DNA of 48,835 bases from Chloroflexota bacterium (GTDB taxonomy: Bacteria; Chloroflexota; Anaerolineae; Anaerolineales; Anaerolineaceae), in NCBI GenBank assembly GCA_012799995.1, contig JAAZKE010000013.1:1-48835 (forward strand). The letters run 5' to 3'. Both the position numbers and the translations under genes were made by a program. The notes beneath the pieces are model-generated. The model saw only the letters and a list, made by a program, of their open reading frames with translations, did no database searches and had not been told where the DNA came from. Below, piece after piece: positions 9,722-18,593 of this stretch (within the stretch, counting starts at the first letter, position 1; every line of letters begins with the position of its first letter).

Positions 9722-9933
9722 CTTTAAATGAAAAAATATTTTCCGCTAAAACACAACACACATAAATTGTTGATATAAGATCCAACTGCTAAATCAGTTT
9801 GCTACCGAATCGGTACCGAAGCTCGCTGATGTCAGCGAAAGTATTTTTTTCAGTTTTGTTACTAATTGGCCTGGTCTTTCAGCCAAAACCGTAAAAGAAC
9901 AGATCCCTTTGTTCTCAATTTTGCACCATTATA
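9722..9933 (-). ncRNA. candidate structured leader or small RNA upstream of recX
   Basis: On the minus strand a TATAAT hexamer (9933-9928) without a clear -35 could start an RNA near 9921. The next 200 bases contain several local helices: AGAACA/TGTTCT (9896-9915), TTGGC/GCCAA, CGCTG/CAGCG (9823-9836), AACTG/CAGTT (9785-9800), and finally the terminator before recX. I did not recognise a riboswitch or RNA family. It may be a regulated recX leader or a separate terminated RNA. Confidence 0.3.
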
Positions 9934-9981
9934 CCTTACTTTATCAAGATTTACATAAACTGAGCTTGACTAATCAGTTAA

Positions 9982-11401
9982 CTACTCTGAAAAAGCAGTG
10001 TGAACCAGCGCAATCGCATCCACCGGAAACTCGCCAATCTGATTTTCTGCCAGCTCAATGGTTACCTTGATTTTCCGTTGTCGCTCATAATACCGATCGG
10101 TTGTCCAGCTCCCAATTAAAACCCATTGGGCAGGTTGGTTTTGTGGCGAAGTGTATGTTGACGCTTCTTCACCATTGGTAGTATGTACCAGTGAGTTATC
10201 GGTATAAAACTTAACCGAGGCGTTAATCCCTCCCAGTGTAGTTGGCATCCACGCATACAGTTCATATGTACCAATTGGCCAGGGTTGATCCGCTGGGATC
10301 GTGATCGTAACTTTTCTGTCGGGATTCATAATCAATCGGTAGCTTCCATCCCAGGATCCGTTGTCAGTTTTATCGATCAGGAAGTCTCCGCCGGTGATCT
10401 CCAACCTTTTATCATCCAAAATGTATTTGGTACCATATTGTGGCAACTGATTCAGATGAGTCAGGTCTTCAGACCTTCGCGGCACAATTAATAAGCGGTC
10501 AACCGACACGATTGTGTAATTGTCACGTGGCTGCCAGCTGGTTGTCACCATCAGTGGTTCCTGAGAAGGGGTCACATAATACATTCCAATGCTGCGCCAG
10601 GTGTCCTGTGATTGAACCGGATCATATTGACTGGTCATATATTCGACATGTTGCGAGCCGGCGATCGGGGAAAGAACCTGCCCAGCCAGGGTCACCGAAA
10701 AGTCCAGTGAGCCACCGGAGCTGTACATGGTATCCATCGTATAAATCTCATAAAGACCCTCGCGTAACGGCTGGTCAGTGTACCATCGCACCCAACCTTC
10801 CGAATAGGTTGCGAACCAGTTCTCCTGATAGTTGGTTTTCCCCAAATCGGTGGCTATTTTATCCGCGCTCGTCCAGGAAACACTATCCAGGGGCGGGCTG
10901 ACTTCGGCGTTCCTGTCAACGCTGAGCACTACAACACCATCAGGTGCATCAGGAACAGGGGGACTGATGCTCTCTCCATCCGCTACCCAAAACTCTGAGA
11001 GCGGTTGCGGCGTTTCAGTAGGCAAAGCAGTGGGTGTGTTGGTCGCCAGAGGGGTTACACTGGCAGTTGCCTGAATTGTCGCAGTCAACGTTGCTGGTAT
11101 CGGGGTGGATGTTGGCCAGAAAGTCATCGCATTACGCATGCGAGGTGCAAACAACCAACGCAACCACAAATGCCTTCCCGAATTGATCCTCGAAATTTCT
11201 TTTGGGTTTTTTCTTCTTCGGCGGCTCCGGTTGCGGAGGTCTATTAGGGCTCTGAGCATAGGGATAATTAATTGGATATTGGGATTGAGAAAAGCTCCGC
11301 GGATCTGGATAGAGTGCTCCCCTGCCGGGATCCCCAGGCACAGGCTGGCGATTTGGCGGTCGTTGACCGGAAGTTGGTTGAAATGGATTGTTCATTCCCA
11401 T
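9982..11401 (-). pseudogene. frameshifted membrane-anchored protein with golvesin-like domains
   Basis: The gene starts at ATG 11401 (or 11395, MNNPFQP) with a Pro/Gln-rich cytoplasmic tail, a PPKKKKPK stretch and the start of a membrane helix (AFVVALVVC), then meets TAA at 11134-11132. The next frame continues at once with AMTFWPTSTP, a Thr/Pro-rich linker and two beta-sandwich units. The second unit, with GTYELYAWMP, a QWVLIGSW block and VDAIALVHT, resembles the golvesin/Xly carbohydrate-binding-like domain. Skipping one base at the stop restores about 470 continuous residues. The reading could be a true mutation, a sequencing error or frameshifting; the intact C-terminal 370 residues argue for a recent or artificial break. 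Confidence 0.65.
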
Positions 11402-11469
11402 AAGACTCTTTACAGATTTTACCCGAATCGAATTATATAACAGCTGAAACACTTTTTATCCACTCCCAT

Positions 11470-11475
11470 TATAAT
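11470..11475 (+). promoter_or_regulatory. -10 element placed for a leaderless transcript
   Basis: TATAAT at 11470-11475 is followed by seven bases and then the ATG at 11483, so the transcript would begin at or next to the start codon. The -35 is weak. No ribosome site is present, which agrees with a leaderless mRNA. Confidence 0.55.
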
Positions 11476-11482
11476 TTGAAGC

Positions 11483-13384
11483 ATGAACAAACGATTTCCA
11501 CTCACGATTTATGTCCTGGCAGCAGGATTCGCTTCGGCGCTTGGCCTATATCAACTGATTCCAGTTGAGACAATCACAACGAAAATAGCGCTGGTGATTC
11601 TTTTTGCGGGAATTATTTCGGCAGGATTGTGTGCCCTTCTGCTGAAACAATTCATTAAAACAGACAGGAACTATCGCTGGGGATTGCTGATGGCTGGGAC
11701 CTTTGCAGTCGCGACAGCGCTCGTCTTTTTATTTCACCTCAGTTTGCCCCAAAAAGAACTGCTGTTACAGAATCAAAAGATCACCGTGACGTTGAATGTG
11801 TCTTGGAATCCAGCAAATACGGAGCAGCAACCGATCGAATTTCTATCGCTGAACAATGGATACCGTGGATATGCGTTTAACCATTTCCAATTCAGTGACA
11901 ATTGGGAAAAACGAAAGGATGCGGTAACTCTGGAGAATCCGGAGACACAGGCTATGATTTCTTTTGCTGGAAAAACCGGGAAACAGGTCAGCATGTTTTT
12001 CCGCCCAGGTTCCGCCTTAACTGATTTAACTGTGGATTGGGGCGATGGCTCCAGCGAAAAGATTGCTCTACAAAAAAATAAAGACGAATTCAATCCGCAC
12101 ATGATTACGCACGATTACGGTGAAACAGCATACAGCCTCGAAGTGTTGAATTTCATCTTCAATCTGTTGCCAGTGATTTTCATGATCTGGATTCTTTTGT
12201 CAATCTATCTGCTGATCCTGATTCTGATTCTCAGGAAACGTGACCGAACATTCAGAACCCTGTTTATCCTGATTTCACTTGCAACGATTGTGATCCGTTT
12301 TACCAATTCCTACCATTTTCCTTTGGGTTTTGACGAAGGAACTTATGCCCGGGCAGCAATGCGTTATGGAGAGAAAATTAAATCCTTCCACATTGAGGAA
12401 ATTCCTCAAGTGGATTACAACCTTGAGCATCCCGCCCTTATCAAACTTGCTTTCGCGCTGCCAATTGCATTTGATGGAAGGGAGTATTTCGATCGATTTG
12501 GACTCAATTCTATTAATAATGCCGAGCTGGAGCGGGAAGATTACACAATTTTCACCGCCAGATTAATCAACGCTGTTTTTGCCTTCGCAACCGTACAGGC
12601 ATTGACGGTTTTAATTCATCCGATTACAGGCTCTCTTTTCATGATCCATTCGCTTGCTGCGGAATATGGTGCGCAGGCAAGATTAGAAGCTTTTCCAATG
12701 TTGTTTTCATTTTTAGCGATCTGGTTTTTCCTGCGCTTCCTGAATGCGTACGAGCTGGATCCTAAAACAAAAAAACGTGATTTGTGGGTCGCTGCAATTT
12801 TCCTTGGATTGACAGCAGCCTCAAAAATCATCTATTGTCTGGTTGTTTTTGCCATAGCTGCAACCGTCATCGAGCTGGTAGTCAGCAAACGGATTTCTTT
12901 GCCGGGCCTGATCATTCCGCTGATACAATTTGGCTTTTTTTCGGTACTGATATTCTTCCTCTTCAACCCGATTCTATGGGTTCAACCTTTGGAACGGTTA
13001 AAGAATATGGTGCTTTATCATCAAAGATATCAGGCTAATGCGCGAGACGTTCATCCCTGGTGGCAGCCCATCGTCTGGATCACACGCTCAGTTGTACACC
13101 AGACAGAAGGATACGCCCCCAAAAATCCAATCGCCAAAGATCCAAAACAGTTCTTCTTCTCAGCGGATGAACTTATCTTTTTGTTGGGATGTTATGGATT
13201 CAGCAGATTTTTCAAGAAGTATCGCACATATGCTTACTTATTCTTCATTGCGATTGGATTTCTGCTGGTTTGGGGCACCAAATGGGAACAATACGCCTGC
13301 GTGGTAACGATCCCAATCTGCATTGCTGCCACAATCGGCATTCAGAAACTCGCTTCTCGAATCATACAATACGATTCAAAATGA
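11483..13384 (+). CDS. GT-C type membrane glycosyltransferase-like protein (GT39/ArnT-like)
   Basis: The 633-residue protein has about a dozen membrane helices. After the first helices comes an outside domain (about residues 90-210) containing VDWGDGSSEK, which recalls PKD-type beta-sandwiches. The main helical region starts near residue 220 and its first outer loop has GFDEGTYARAAMRYG, matching the acidic Asp-Glu motif that GT-C enzymes use with polyprenyl-phosphate sugars. A later loop has WWQP and a Tyr-rich stretch. The probable role is transfer of a lipid-linked sugar outside the membrane; donor and acceptor are unknown. It is divergent from the frameshifted gene and is followed after 62 bases by malic enzyme. 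Confidence 0.65.
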   Translation: MNKRFPLTIYVLAAGFASALGLYQLIPVETITTKIALVILFAGIISAGLCALLLKQFIKTDRNYRWGLLMAGTFAVATALVFLFHLSLPQKELLLQNQKITVTLNVSWNPANTEQQPIEFLSLNNGYRGYAFNHFQFSDNWEKRKDAVTLENPETQAMISFAGKTGKQVSMFFRPGSALTDLTVDWGDGSSEKIALQKNKDEFNPHMITHDYGETAYSLEVLNFIFNLLPVIFMIWILLSIYLLILILILRKRDRTFRTLFILISLATIVIRFTNSYHFPLGFDEGTYARAAMRYGEKIKSFHIEEIPQVDYNLEHPALIKLAFALPIAFDGREYFDRFGLNSINNAELEREDYTIFTARLINAVFAFATVQALTVLIHPITGSLFMIHSLAAEYGAQARLEAFPMLFSFLAIWFFLRFLNAYELDPKTKKRDLWVAAIFLGLTAASKIIYCLVVFAIAATVIELVVSKRISLPGLIIPLIQFGFFSVLIFFLFNPILWVQPLERLKNMVLYHQRYQANARDVHPWWQPIVWITRSVVHQTEGYAPKNPIAKDPKQFFFSADELIFLLGCYGFSRFFKKYRTYAYLFFIAIGFLLVWGTKWEQYACVVTIPICIAATIGIQKLASRIIQYDSK

Positions 13385-13388
13385 ATCA

Positions 13389-13397
13389 TGCTACAAT
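13389..13397 (+). promoter_or_regulatory. extended -10 promoter of the malic enzyme gene
   Basis: TGCTACAAT (TG, one base, TACAAT) lies 50 bases before the malic enzyme ATG and matches the extended -10 form seen at rpoB. No -35 is evident. Confidence 0.5.
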
Positions 13398-13446
13398 ATC
13401 AAAGAAATAAAAAAGTATTTTCTTAAGTATTTTTTATGGAGGATGT

Positions 13447-14715
13447 ATGACAAAAATAACCAAAGAAGCCGCATTGGCTTATCACGAGCTGGACGGAATT
13501 CCTGGAAAATTATCGGTCGTTCCAACCAAGCCACTTGAGACTTTTATTGATTTGAGCCTTGCATATTCACCAGGAGTCGCCTTCCCGGTGTTGGAAATCG
13601 CCGATGACCCCGCCACCGCTTACCGTTACACCAATAAGGGCAATCTGGTTGCAGTAATTTCCAACGGCACTGCTATTCTCGGGCTGGGCAACCGGGGGCC
13701 ACTGGCTTCGAAACCGGTGATGGAAGGCAAAGGCGTACTCTTCAAGAAATTCGCGGGCATCGATGTGTTTGATATCGAAGTCGACACCATGGACAAGGAA
13801 CGTTTCATTGATACCGTAGCTGCTATTGGCAACACCTTCGGTGGTATCAATTTGGAAGATATTAAAGCGCCTGAATGTTTTGAGATTGAACAGCGGTTAC
13901 AGGAACTCCTTCCTATCCCAGTTTTTCATGACGACCAGCATGGGACCGCGATTATCGTTGGAGCGGGCTTCCTGAACGCGCTGCAAATCACCAATAAGAA
14001 GCCATCAGAGACCAAAATTGTCCTAAGCGGTGCCGGTGCTGCAGGAATCTCCTGCGCAAGGCATTTGATCCGACTGGGTGCAAATAAAAACAACATCTTC
14101 CTGTGCGATTCAAACGGGTTGGTTTATCATGGCAGAAGTGCCGGAATGACTCCGCAGAAAGAAGAATTCGCCAACGGTGACAAACCGGCGAGTCTGGCAG
14201 AAGTTATCAAGGATGCAGATGTATTTTGCGGATTATCCACAGCGGATATCCTCAGCGAGGAAATGGTGAAAACGATGGCAAAGGATCCGTCCATTTTTGC
14301 CATGGCGAATCCAAATCCGGAAATCCGATATGAACTGGCAAGAAGCGCACGACCCGATGCGATCATAGCTACCGGTCGGTCAGACTATCCCAACCAGATC
14401 AACAATGTTCTGGGCTTCCCCTATATTTTCCGTGGCGCCCTGGACACTCGGGCAACCAGGATCAACGAAGAGATGAAAACGGCTGCTTCATACGCATTGG
14501 CGGAATTGACCCACTCGCAGGTTCCGGACTATGTTTTGAAAGCCTATGAACTCGATTCGCTCGAATTCGGCCGCGATTACATTGTTCCCAAGGCATTCGA
14601 CAAACGCAACATCTGGAAAGTCTCATCAGCCGTGGCAAAAGCTGCCATGGACTCCGGTGTGGCGACTGTCCAACTGGATTTGGAAGAATATCAGAGAAAA
14701 CTGGGGCGGGCGTAA
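13447..14715 (+). CDS. malic enzyme (malate dehydrogenase, decarboxylating)
   Basis: This enzyme converts malate to pyruvate and CO2 with reduction of NAD or NADP. The 422 residues are the short, single-domain bacterial type without the phosphotransacetylase-like tail of MaeB. LAYSPGVAFP, the catalytic region GNRGPLASKPVMEGKGVLFKKFAGIDVFDIEV, the metal-binding INLEDIKAPECFEIE and PVFHDDQHGTA are all present, followed by a Rossmann loop VLSGAGAAGISCARHL. GGAGG sits five bases before the ATG. Whether NAD or NADP is used cannot be told from sequence alone. A small-membrane-protein gene follows 40 bases later. Confidence 0.95.
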   Translation: MTKITKEAALAYHELDGIPGKLSVVPTKPLETFIDLSLAYSPGVAFPVLEIADDPATAYRYTNKGNLVAVISNGTAILGLGNRGPLASKPVMEGKGVLFKKFAGIDVFDIEVDTMDKERFIDTVAAIGNTFGGINLEDIKAPECFEIEQRLQELLPIPVFHDDQHGTAIIVGAGFLNALQITNKKPSETKIVLSGAGAAGISCARHLIRLGANKNNIFLCDSNGLVYHGRSAGMTPQKEEFANGDKPASLAEVIKDADVFCGLSTADILSEEMVKTMAKDPSIFAMANPNPEIRYELARSARPDAIIATGRSDYPNQINNVLGFPYIFRGALDTRATRINEEMKTAASYALAELTHSQVPDYVLKAYELDSLEFGRDYIVPKAFDKRNIWKVSSAVAKAAMDSGVATVQLDLEEYQRKLGRA

Positions 14716-14755
14716 TCAATCCCACCCATTTCAGGCAGGGAGAAAAGGAAGTACA

Positions 14756-15154
14756 GTGAACAGAAAAAGTCTACATGGTCGAGAAAAAGCACGGCAAATT
14801 GTCCTTCCGGGGATCCTGTTGATTCTTTCCATTGTCGGATTTGCTGTCCTGATTGGGTTTCTTGGCAACAAATATCCCATAGCGATGAAAAAAGCTGCGA
14901 ATTACTTTATCGCAGTTCACTTCTTCTTCCTGTGCCTGATAAACATCGGAGTGTTCTTCCTGCTGATTTACCTGGAATCGCTCGTCAATGACTGGACTAG
15001 AATCATACCGGGATACTCTGATCGCGCTAATGATCAGGTTCAGCGCGCAATGCAGAAGGCTGATGAATTTCTTGAAACAATCGTAAAGCCGTTTATCCAA
15101 TCAGAATCAAAGTGGAACGCATTGAAGAGTGTTCTTTCCAGAAAGGATTTATAG
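14756..15154 (+). CDS. small membrane protein of unknown function
   Basis: I place the start at GTG 14756, eight bases after AAAAGGAAG, giving 132 residues; the longer frame from 14546 lies inside malic enzyme. Two membrane helices (about residues 17-38 and 50-78) are followed by a charged amphipathic tail with NDQVQRAMQKADEFLETIV. I do not recognise a family. It is closely linked to the next two genes and may form a small envelope unit with them. Confidence 0.6.
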   Translation: MNRKSLHGREKARQIVLPGILLILSIVGFAVLIGFLGNKYPIAMKKAANYFIAVHFFFLCLINIGVFFLLIYLESLVNDWTRIIPGYSDRANDQVQRAMQKADEFLETIVKPFIQSESKWNALKSVLSRKDL

Positions 15155-15158
15155 TCAA

Positions 15159-15359
15159 ATGGCACGTATTGAGAAATCAAAACAATGGAAATATAACGAG
15201 TTGGCAGCAGGCGCGCTTTTTGGAATGTTGATCGGATTATTGATGGCCTATCTGCAGGTCCGCGATGCTGAAAAGAATCAAAAAGTTGTAACTTATGACA
15301 TGAGGAGCACAGCAAGATTCGGATTAACTTTGTTTGATCTGATCAAAAAAGCCATCTGA
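15159..15359 (+). CDS. small single-helix membrane protein
   Basis: This 66-residue protein begins MARIEKSKQWKYNE and has one Gly-rich helix, AAGALFGMLIGLLMAYLQ, followed by a basic tail ending FDLIKKAI. It resembles the YtxH-like 'GALxGxLxGLLxA' style of helix but lacks the rest of that domain. It starts four bases after the preceding gene and its stop overlaps the next start by one base (TGATG), so the three are translationally linked. Confidence 0.55.
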   Translation: MARIEKSKQWKYNELAAGALFGMLIGLLMAYLQVRDAEKNQKVVTYDMRSTARFGLTLFDLIKKAI

Positions 15360-16381
15360 TGCAGATTCATCCTTTCCTTCCAATCATTCTGGTAGGAACG
15401 CTGCGACAAGATTACATTTTAACCCCCGGTGGAAAAGCAATAAATAATACCCCCGGGGGACATCTTTTTCACACAGCGATGGGATTAATTCACAGCGAAC
15501 GACAATTTGGGTTAGTAAGTCGAACCGGGCTGGATTTCCCGGAAAACTGGCTCGAAGATTTTAGCGTTCTGGGAATGGACATTCGCGGGATAAAGCAAAC
15601 TGGCATCTCAATTGATCAGCGGTTTTTTATCCGTCACGATGACTCCGGCAAAAAGTCCACGCTGAATCCGCTGGCACAATATGCAGAAGAAGGATTGCCC
15701 TTTCCAAAAAGCCTGTTAGGGTATCAAATACCGGTGCGCAATCCTGACAGCTTTACAGAGCGGAATTCTGAAACCATCATCGCGCGCGACATTCCACATG
15801 ACTACCTGGAGTCCCCAACTATCCATTTTTGCCCGATGGATTTTCTGACCCATAACCTGATTACTCAAAAGTTCATGCAGGTGGATGGGAAAAAGATCTC
15901 AATTCGTTCCGGAAAAGGGTACATGTCACCACGTTTTCTGCCGTTGATGGGATCTATGTTGCAGGGATTGAATGTCTTCTTCACCAGCAAAGCGCAGCTT
16001 AAGAATCTCTTCAGCGAGCAAAATGTGGGGAATCTCAGCGATATGGTGTGGAAGGTTGCGGATATGGGCGTTGAATTGATCGTCATTCAGGAGGATGATT
16101 TTTCGAATCTTCTCTACATTGCTGCCGGGAAAGAAATCTATAAACTGGAACCGTATCCGGTTTCATTGAAAAACAGAACCGGGATCAAAGATGCCTTTTG
16201 CGGTGGTTTTATCGGTAATCTCGCCAAAACTTACCAACCATTGAAGGCATTGGTAGCTGGAACCACGGCGGCCTCTTTCACCATGGAGGCAAATCAACCC
16301 TATTACGCCAGCGATACGATCGCAGGGTTGTTTTCTGCACGGGAATCATATATTGCTGATCGGATTGTTCGGTTGAATTGA
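15359..16381 (+). CDS. PfkB/ribokinase-family protein
   Basis: The 340-residue protein has the ribokinase fold pattern: an early GG motif (NNTPGGHLFHTAMGL), a middle lid region, and near residue 275 the C-terminal signature TGIKDAFCGGFIGNLA, equivalent to the usual TGAGDAFxxGF. The catalytic Asp is kept, but the anion-hole Ala-Gly of GAGD is changed to Ile-Lys, which might alter ATP use. The substrate cannot be assigned. It starts one base inside the preceding small gene. Confidence 0.7.
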   Translation: MQIHPFLPIILVGTLRQDYILTPGGKAINNTPGGHLFHTAMGLIHSERQFGLVSRTGLDFPENWLEDFSVLGMDIRGIKQTGISIDQRFFIRHDDSGKKSTLNPLAQYAEEGLPFPKSLLGYQIPVRNPDSFTERNSETIIARDIPHDYLESPTIHFCPMDFLTHNLITQKFMQVDGKKISIRSGKGYMSPRFLPLMGSMLQGLNVFFTSKAQLKNLFSEQNVGNLSDMVWKVADMGVELIVIQEDDFSNLLYIAAGKEIYKLEPYPVSLKNRTGIKDAFCGGFIGNLAKTYQPLKALVAGTTAASFTMEANQPYYASDTIAGLFSARESYIADRIVRLN

Positions 16382-16431
16382 TTGATATCGATTAAAATAG
16401 ACGCTAAGACGGATTACAAAGGAGGAATAGA

Positions 16432-16641
16432 ATGAAGATCATTAACAGATTTTTTCTGGGGGTAGTGCTGGGAGCAGTAGCTGGGATTGGCGCTGTTGTC
16501 CTGTTTGCTCCCGATAAAAGGAATGAGTGGTTTGACGAAATTCATGATAAAACCCAGGATATCCTGGTTGAATTCAATCGTGCTGCAAAAGAATATAAAG
16601 AAGAGCTCGAAAACGATCTGGCTGCCCGACAGGCTGGCTAA
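16432..16641 (+). CDS. YtxH-like small membrane protein
   Basis: This 69-residue protein has the YtxH pattern: one Gly-rich membrane helix (FFLGVVLGAVAGIGAVVLFAP, split by the conserved APDK turn) and then a charged amphipathic helix with a coiled-coil look (DEIHDKTQDILVEFNRAAKEYKEEL). GGAGG precedes the ATG by six bases. Members are small envelope proteins, some of them stress-linked in Bacillus. It ends at a strong terminator. Confidence 0.75.
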   Translation: MKIINRFFLGVVLGAVAGIGAVVLFAPDKRNEWFDEIHDKTQDILVEFNRAAKEYKEELENDLAARQAG

Positions 16642-16661
16642 GCAGGGAAAACCACAACTGA

Positions 16662-18593
16662 CTAATCGATGCGGGATATCGTAATGCGATATCCCGCTTT
16701 TGTTCTTGCATAGCGGTTGATCGGACTGAGTGCAAATTCACAAAGCGCATTATTCTCAGTATTAAAATCACACAGGAAGTTCTGAGCCAGTGGAGGGGCC
16801 GATCGCACAACCTCGGTACGCGGTGAACTCAGACTGCCTGTTATCGTCACAAGTGAAAACGGCTGTGGTATCGTTCCGGATATTCTTGCGAAACCTTCCG
16901 TTCGCCAGCCAGAAGAACCCAATCCGGCGCCATCATAAAATCCAATCGCAGGTATCCTGATCTCATCAATCAAAACACCTTCACCAAGCACTGCCTGATC
17001 AGTGATCATTTCGAAACGCAAAGTAATTTCTTTTCCAGCATAAGCGCTCAAATCCACCCGTTCAACGCGCCAGTTCGGAGATCTGCCAGTATAGCCACAC
17101 CCCAGGTTGAACCCGGAGTCGTTCACCGTGCTGCAACCGGTTGGGGTTAGAACTTCCCAGTGTTGGCTTCCATCGGTTGAAACCAACACGTACAGGTAGT
17201 CGAATTCAGGTTCAATATCCTGCCAGATCGCAAATTCCAGCCAAATCTCTCCGTCGGAGTTCTGCAAATCATAGTCATGTTCCATATATGCGATTGAGTT
17301 ATTGGCTGCAACATTCCACCAGGCGAAATTCCCGCGAAATGGCTTTTCTGAAAGCAGCTGACTGATTGCATCCGCTTCAATTGAAATCTGATATTTGCCG
17401 TCAGGGCAGCGGAGCGAATAACCATCAATGCCAAATTGTTCTGCCTCTGCCAGGATTTCAGTCTCCTGACAGGGAAGCGGTTCGGTCGAAAGCGACGCTT
17501 TGGCAAATATTGGATTTTCACCTTTGAACCCGACTTCTGGCAATATTACACCCACCCTGGACGCAAGGAGCGCCAACATAAAATTGCCAAAAAGCTCATC
17601 ACCATCTGCTGGCATACCAGACGGTACCAGTGCAGAAAGTACGGCGTCAATTCCCTGTAACCCGTTGGCAGGCTCTCTCACCAATGCCATAAGTCCTTCA
17701 ATGCCATACTGATCATAAAAGTACTTCATGAACAGAAACGCACCGCCGTAATGGCCGATTGAAGACCCTTCCAGTGGCCAATATAACAGCGGGATATCAG
17801 GTTTGCTCAGGTATTCCCGCTCATAGGCGTCCGAAAGCCGGTTTTCCATCAGAAGCTCCGCCAGCCCTGAAAGCCCTTCATCGATCAATGAATCTTCGTT
17901 GGCATCATGTGCGTGATGAATCATGTGTTGAAATTCGTGGGTAAGCGTATTGGTGATTTGCGCCGGATTAGATCTGAGCATAGAAGCATTCAGAAAAAAC
18001 ATTTCCTTCTCGTTGGAAAATGGCATCGTCAGGATCGACTCACTGTCACGAGAGGAGAAATATCCAAGAGTGCCCCTTCCAACCGCTCTCGTAAATACCA
18101 CATGGATTTTAGGGTCATTATCAATTCCCGGAGAAGCTTCAGACCCAAAATTTTCCACCATTTTGGGGTAGATAAGCTGATCAAATTCAGTGAACGATGA
18201 CGTGATACTTTGAGAGATCAAACCGGTTTCCCGTGTATCAAGCCAATAAACCACATGATCACCGATAAAAACAATCTTTGCCTGAATTTCCAGCGTTGCC
18301 AGCTCACCGGTATTAATCACGTAGAAATTCGAAATTTCCCCAATCTCCCAGCTGGGAACAGCAGACGGGAGCGTTTCAATAACATCAATGCCGTAATAAC
18401 GTTGCGCGATCTCTTTCCGGTCAGCAATTGCAGGGGAAGCGTTCTCCAAAGATGCTTCGGTGAATTCTGCCAGCACAGATGTGTCCTCCACAGCTTTTAC
18501 CGGAAAGGACGATAGTAACGCCCAAAAAAGGAAAAGCCCCGGAATAATACGACCGCGCCAAATTCGAAGGCGGTCAGCCATTTGCATATTCAT
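16662..18593 (-). CDS. exported zinc metallopeptidase with immune-inhibitor-A-like C-terminus
   Basis: The 643-residue protein has an N-terminal signal helix (about residues 14-34). THEFQHMIHH at about residue 218 is the HExxH zinc site, with a later Glu in LIDEGLSGLAELL, as in M30/M6-type zincins. The C-terminal third has the jelly-roll pattern of M6 peptidases: YLYVLVSTDGSQHWE...WRVERVDLSAYAGKEITLRFEMITD...VLIDEIRIP. It would act outside the cell on proteins. The start overlaps the preceding polymerase/ligase-like gene by 20 bases, so it is the last gene of that operon; alternative in-frame ATGs lie at 18587 and 18581. Confidence 0.85.
   Translation of the reverse strand: MNMQMADRLRIWRGRIIPGLFLFWALLSSFPVKAVEDTSVLAEFTEASLENASPAIADRKEIAQRYYGIDVIETLPSAVPSWEIGEISNFYVINTGELATLEIQAKIVFIGDHVVYWLDTRETGLISQSITSSFTEFDQLIYPKMVENFGSEASPGIDNDPKIHVVFTRAVGRGTLGYFSSRDSESILTMPFSNEKEMFFLNASMLRSNPAQITNTLTHEFQHMIHHAHDANEDSLIDEGLSGLAELLMENRLSDAYEREYLSKPDIPLLYWPLEGSSIGHYGGAFLFMKYFYDQYGIEGLMALVREPANGLQGIDAVLSALVPSGMPADGDELFGNFMLALLASRVGVILPEVGFKGENPIFAKASLSTEPLPCQETEILAEAEQFGIDGYSLRCPDGKYQISIEADAISQLLSEKPFRGNFAWWNVAANNSIAYMEHDYDLQNSDGEIWLEFAIWQDIEPEFDYLYVLVSTDGSQHWEVLTPTGCSTVNDSGFNLGCGYTGRSPNWRVERVDLSAYAGKEITLRFEMITDQAVLGEGVLIDEIRIPAIGFYDGAGLGSSGWRTEGFARISGTIPQPFSLVTITGSLSSPRTEVVRSAPPLAQNFLCDFNTENNALCEFALSPINRYARTKAGYRITISRID
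16671..16702. terminator. terminator between convergent genes
   Basis: An 11-bp perfect stem (16671-16681 with 16687-16697), loop TAATG, then TTTTGTT on the plus strand. The hairpin lies inside the last codons of the convergent metallopeptidase gene, whose stop is at 16662-16664. Confidence 0.8.

Noticed and set aside
9896-9915. LexA box for recX (AGAACA...TGTTCT)
   Set aside because: The half-sites are separated by eight bases, not the spacing of GAAC-N4-GTTC type boxes. It also forms an RNA hairpin near the start of the leader.
11132-11134. Programmed +1 frameshift of prfB type
   Set aside because: No slippery CUU before the stop and no Shine-Dalgarno at the right distance. Mutation or read error is more likely.
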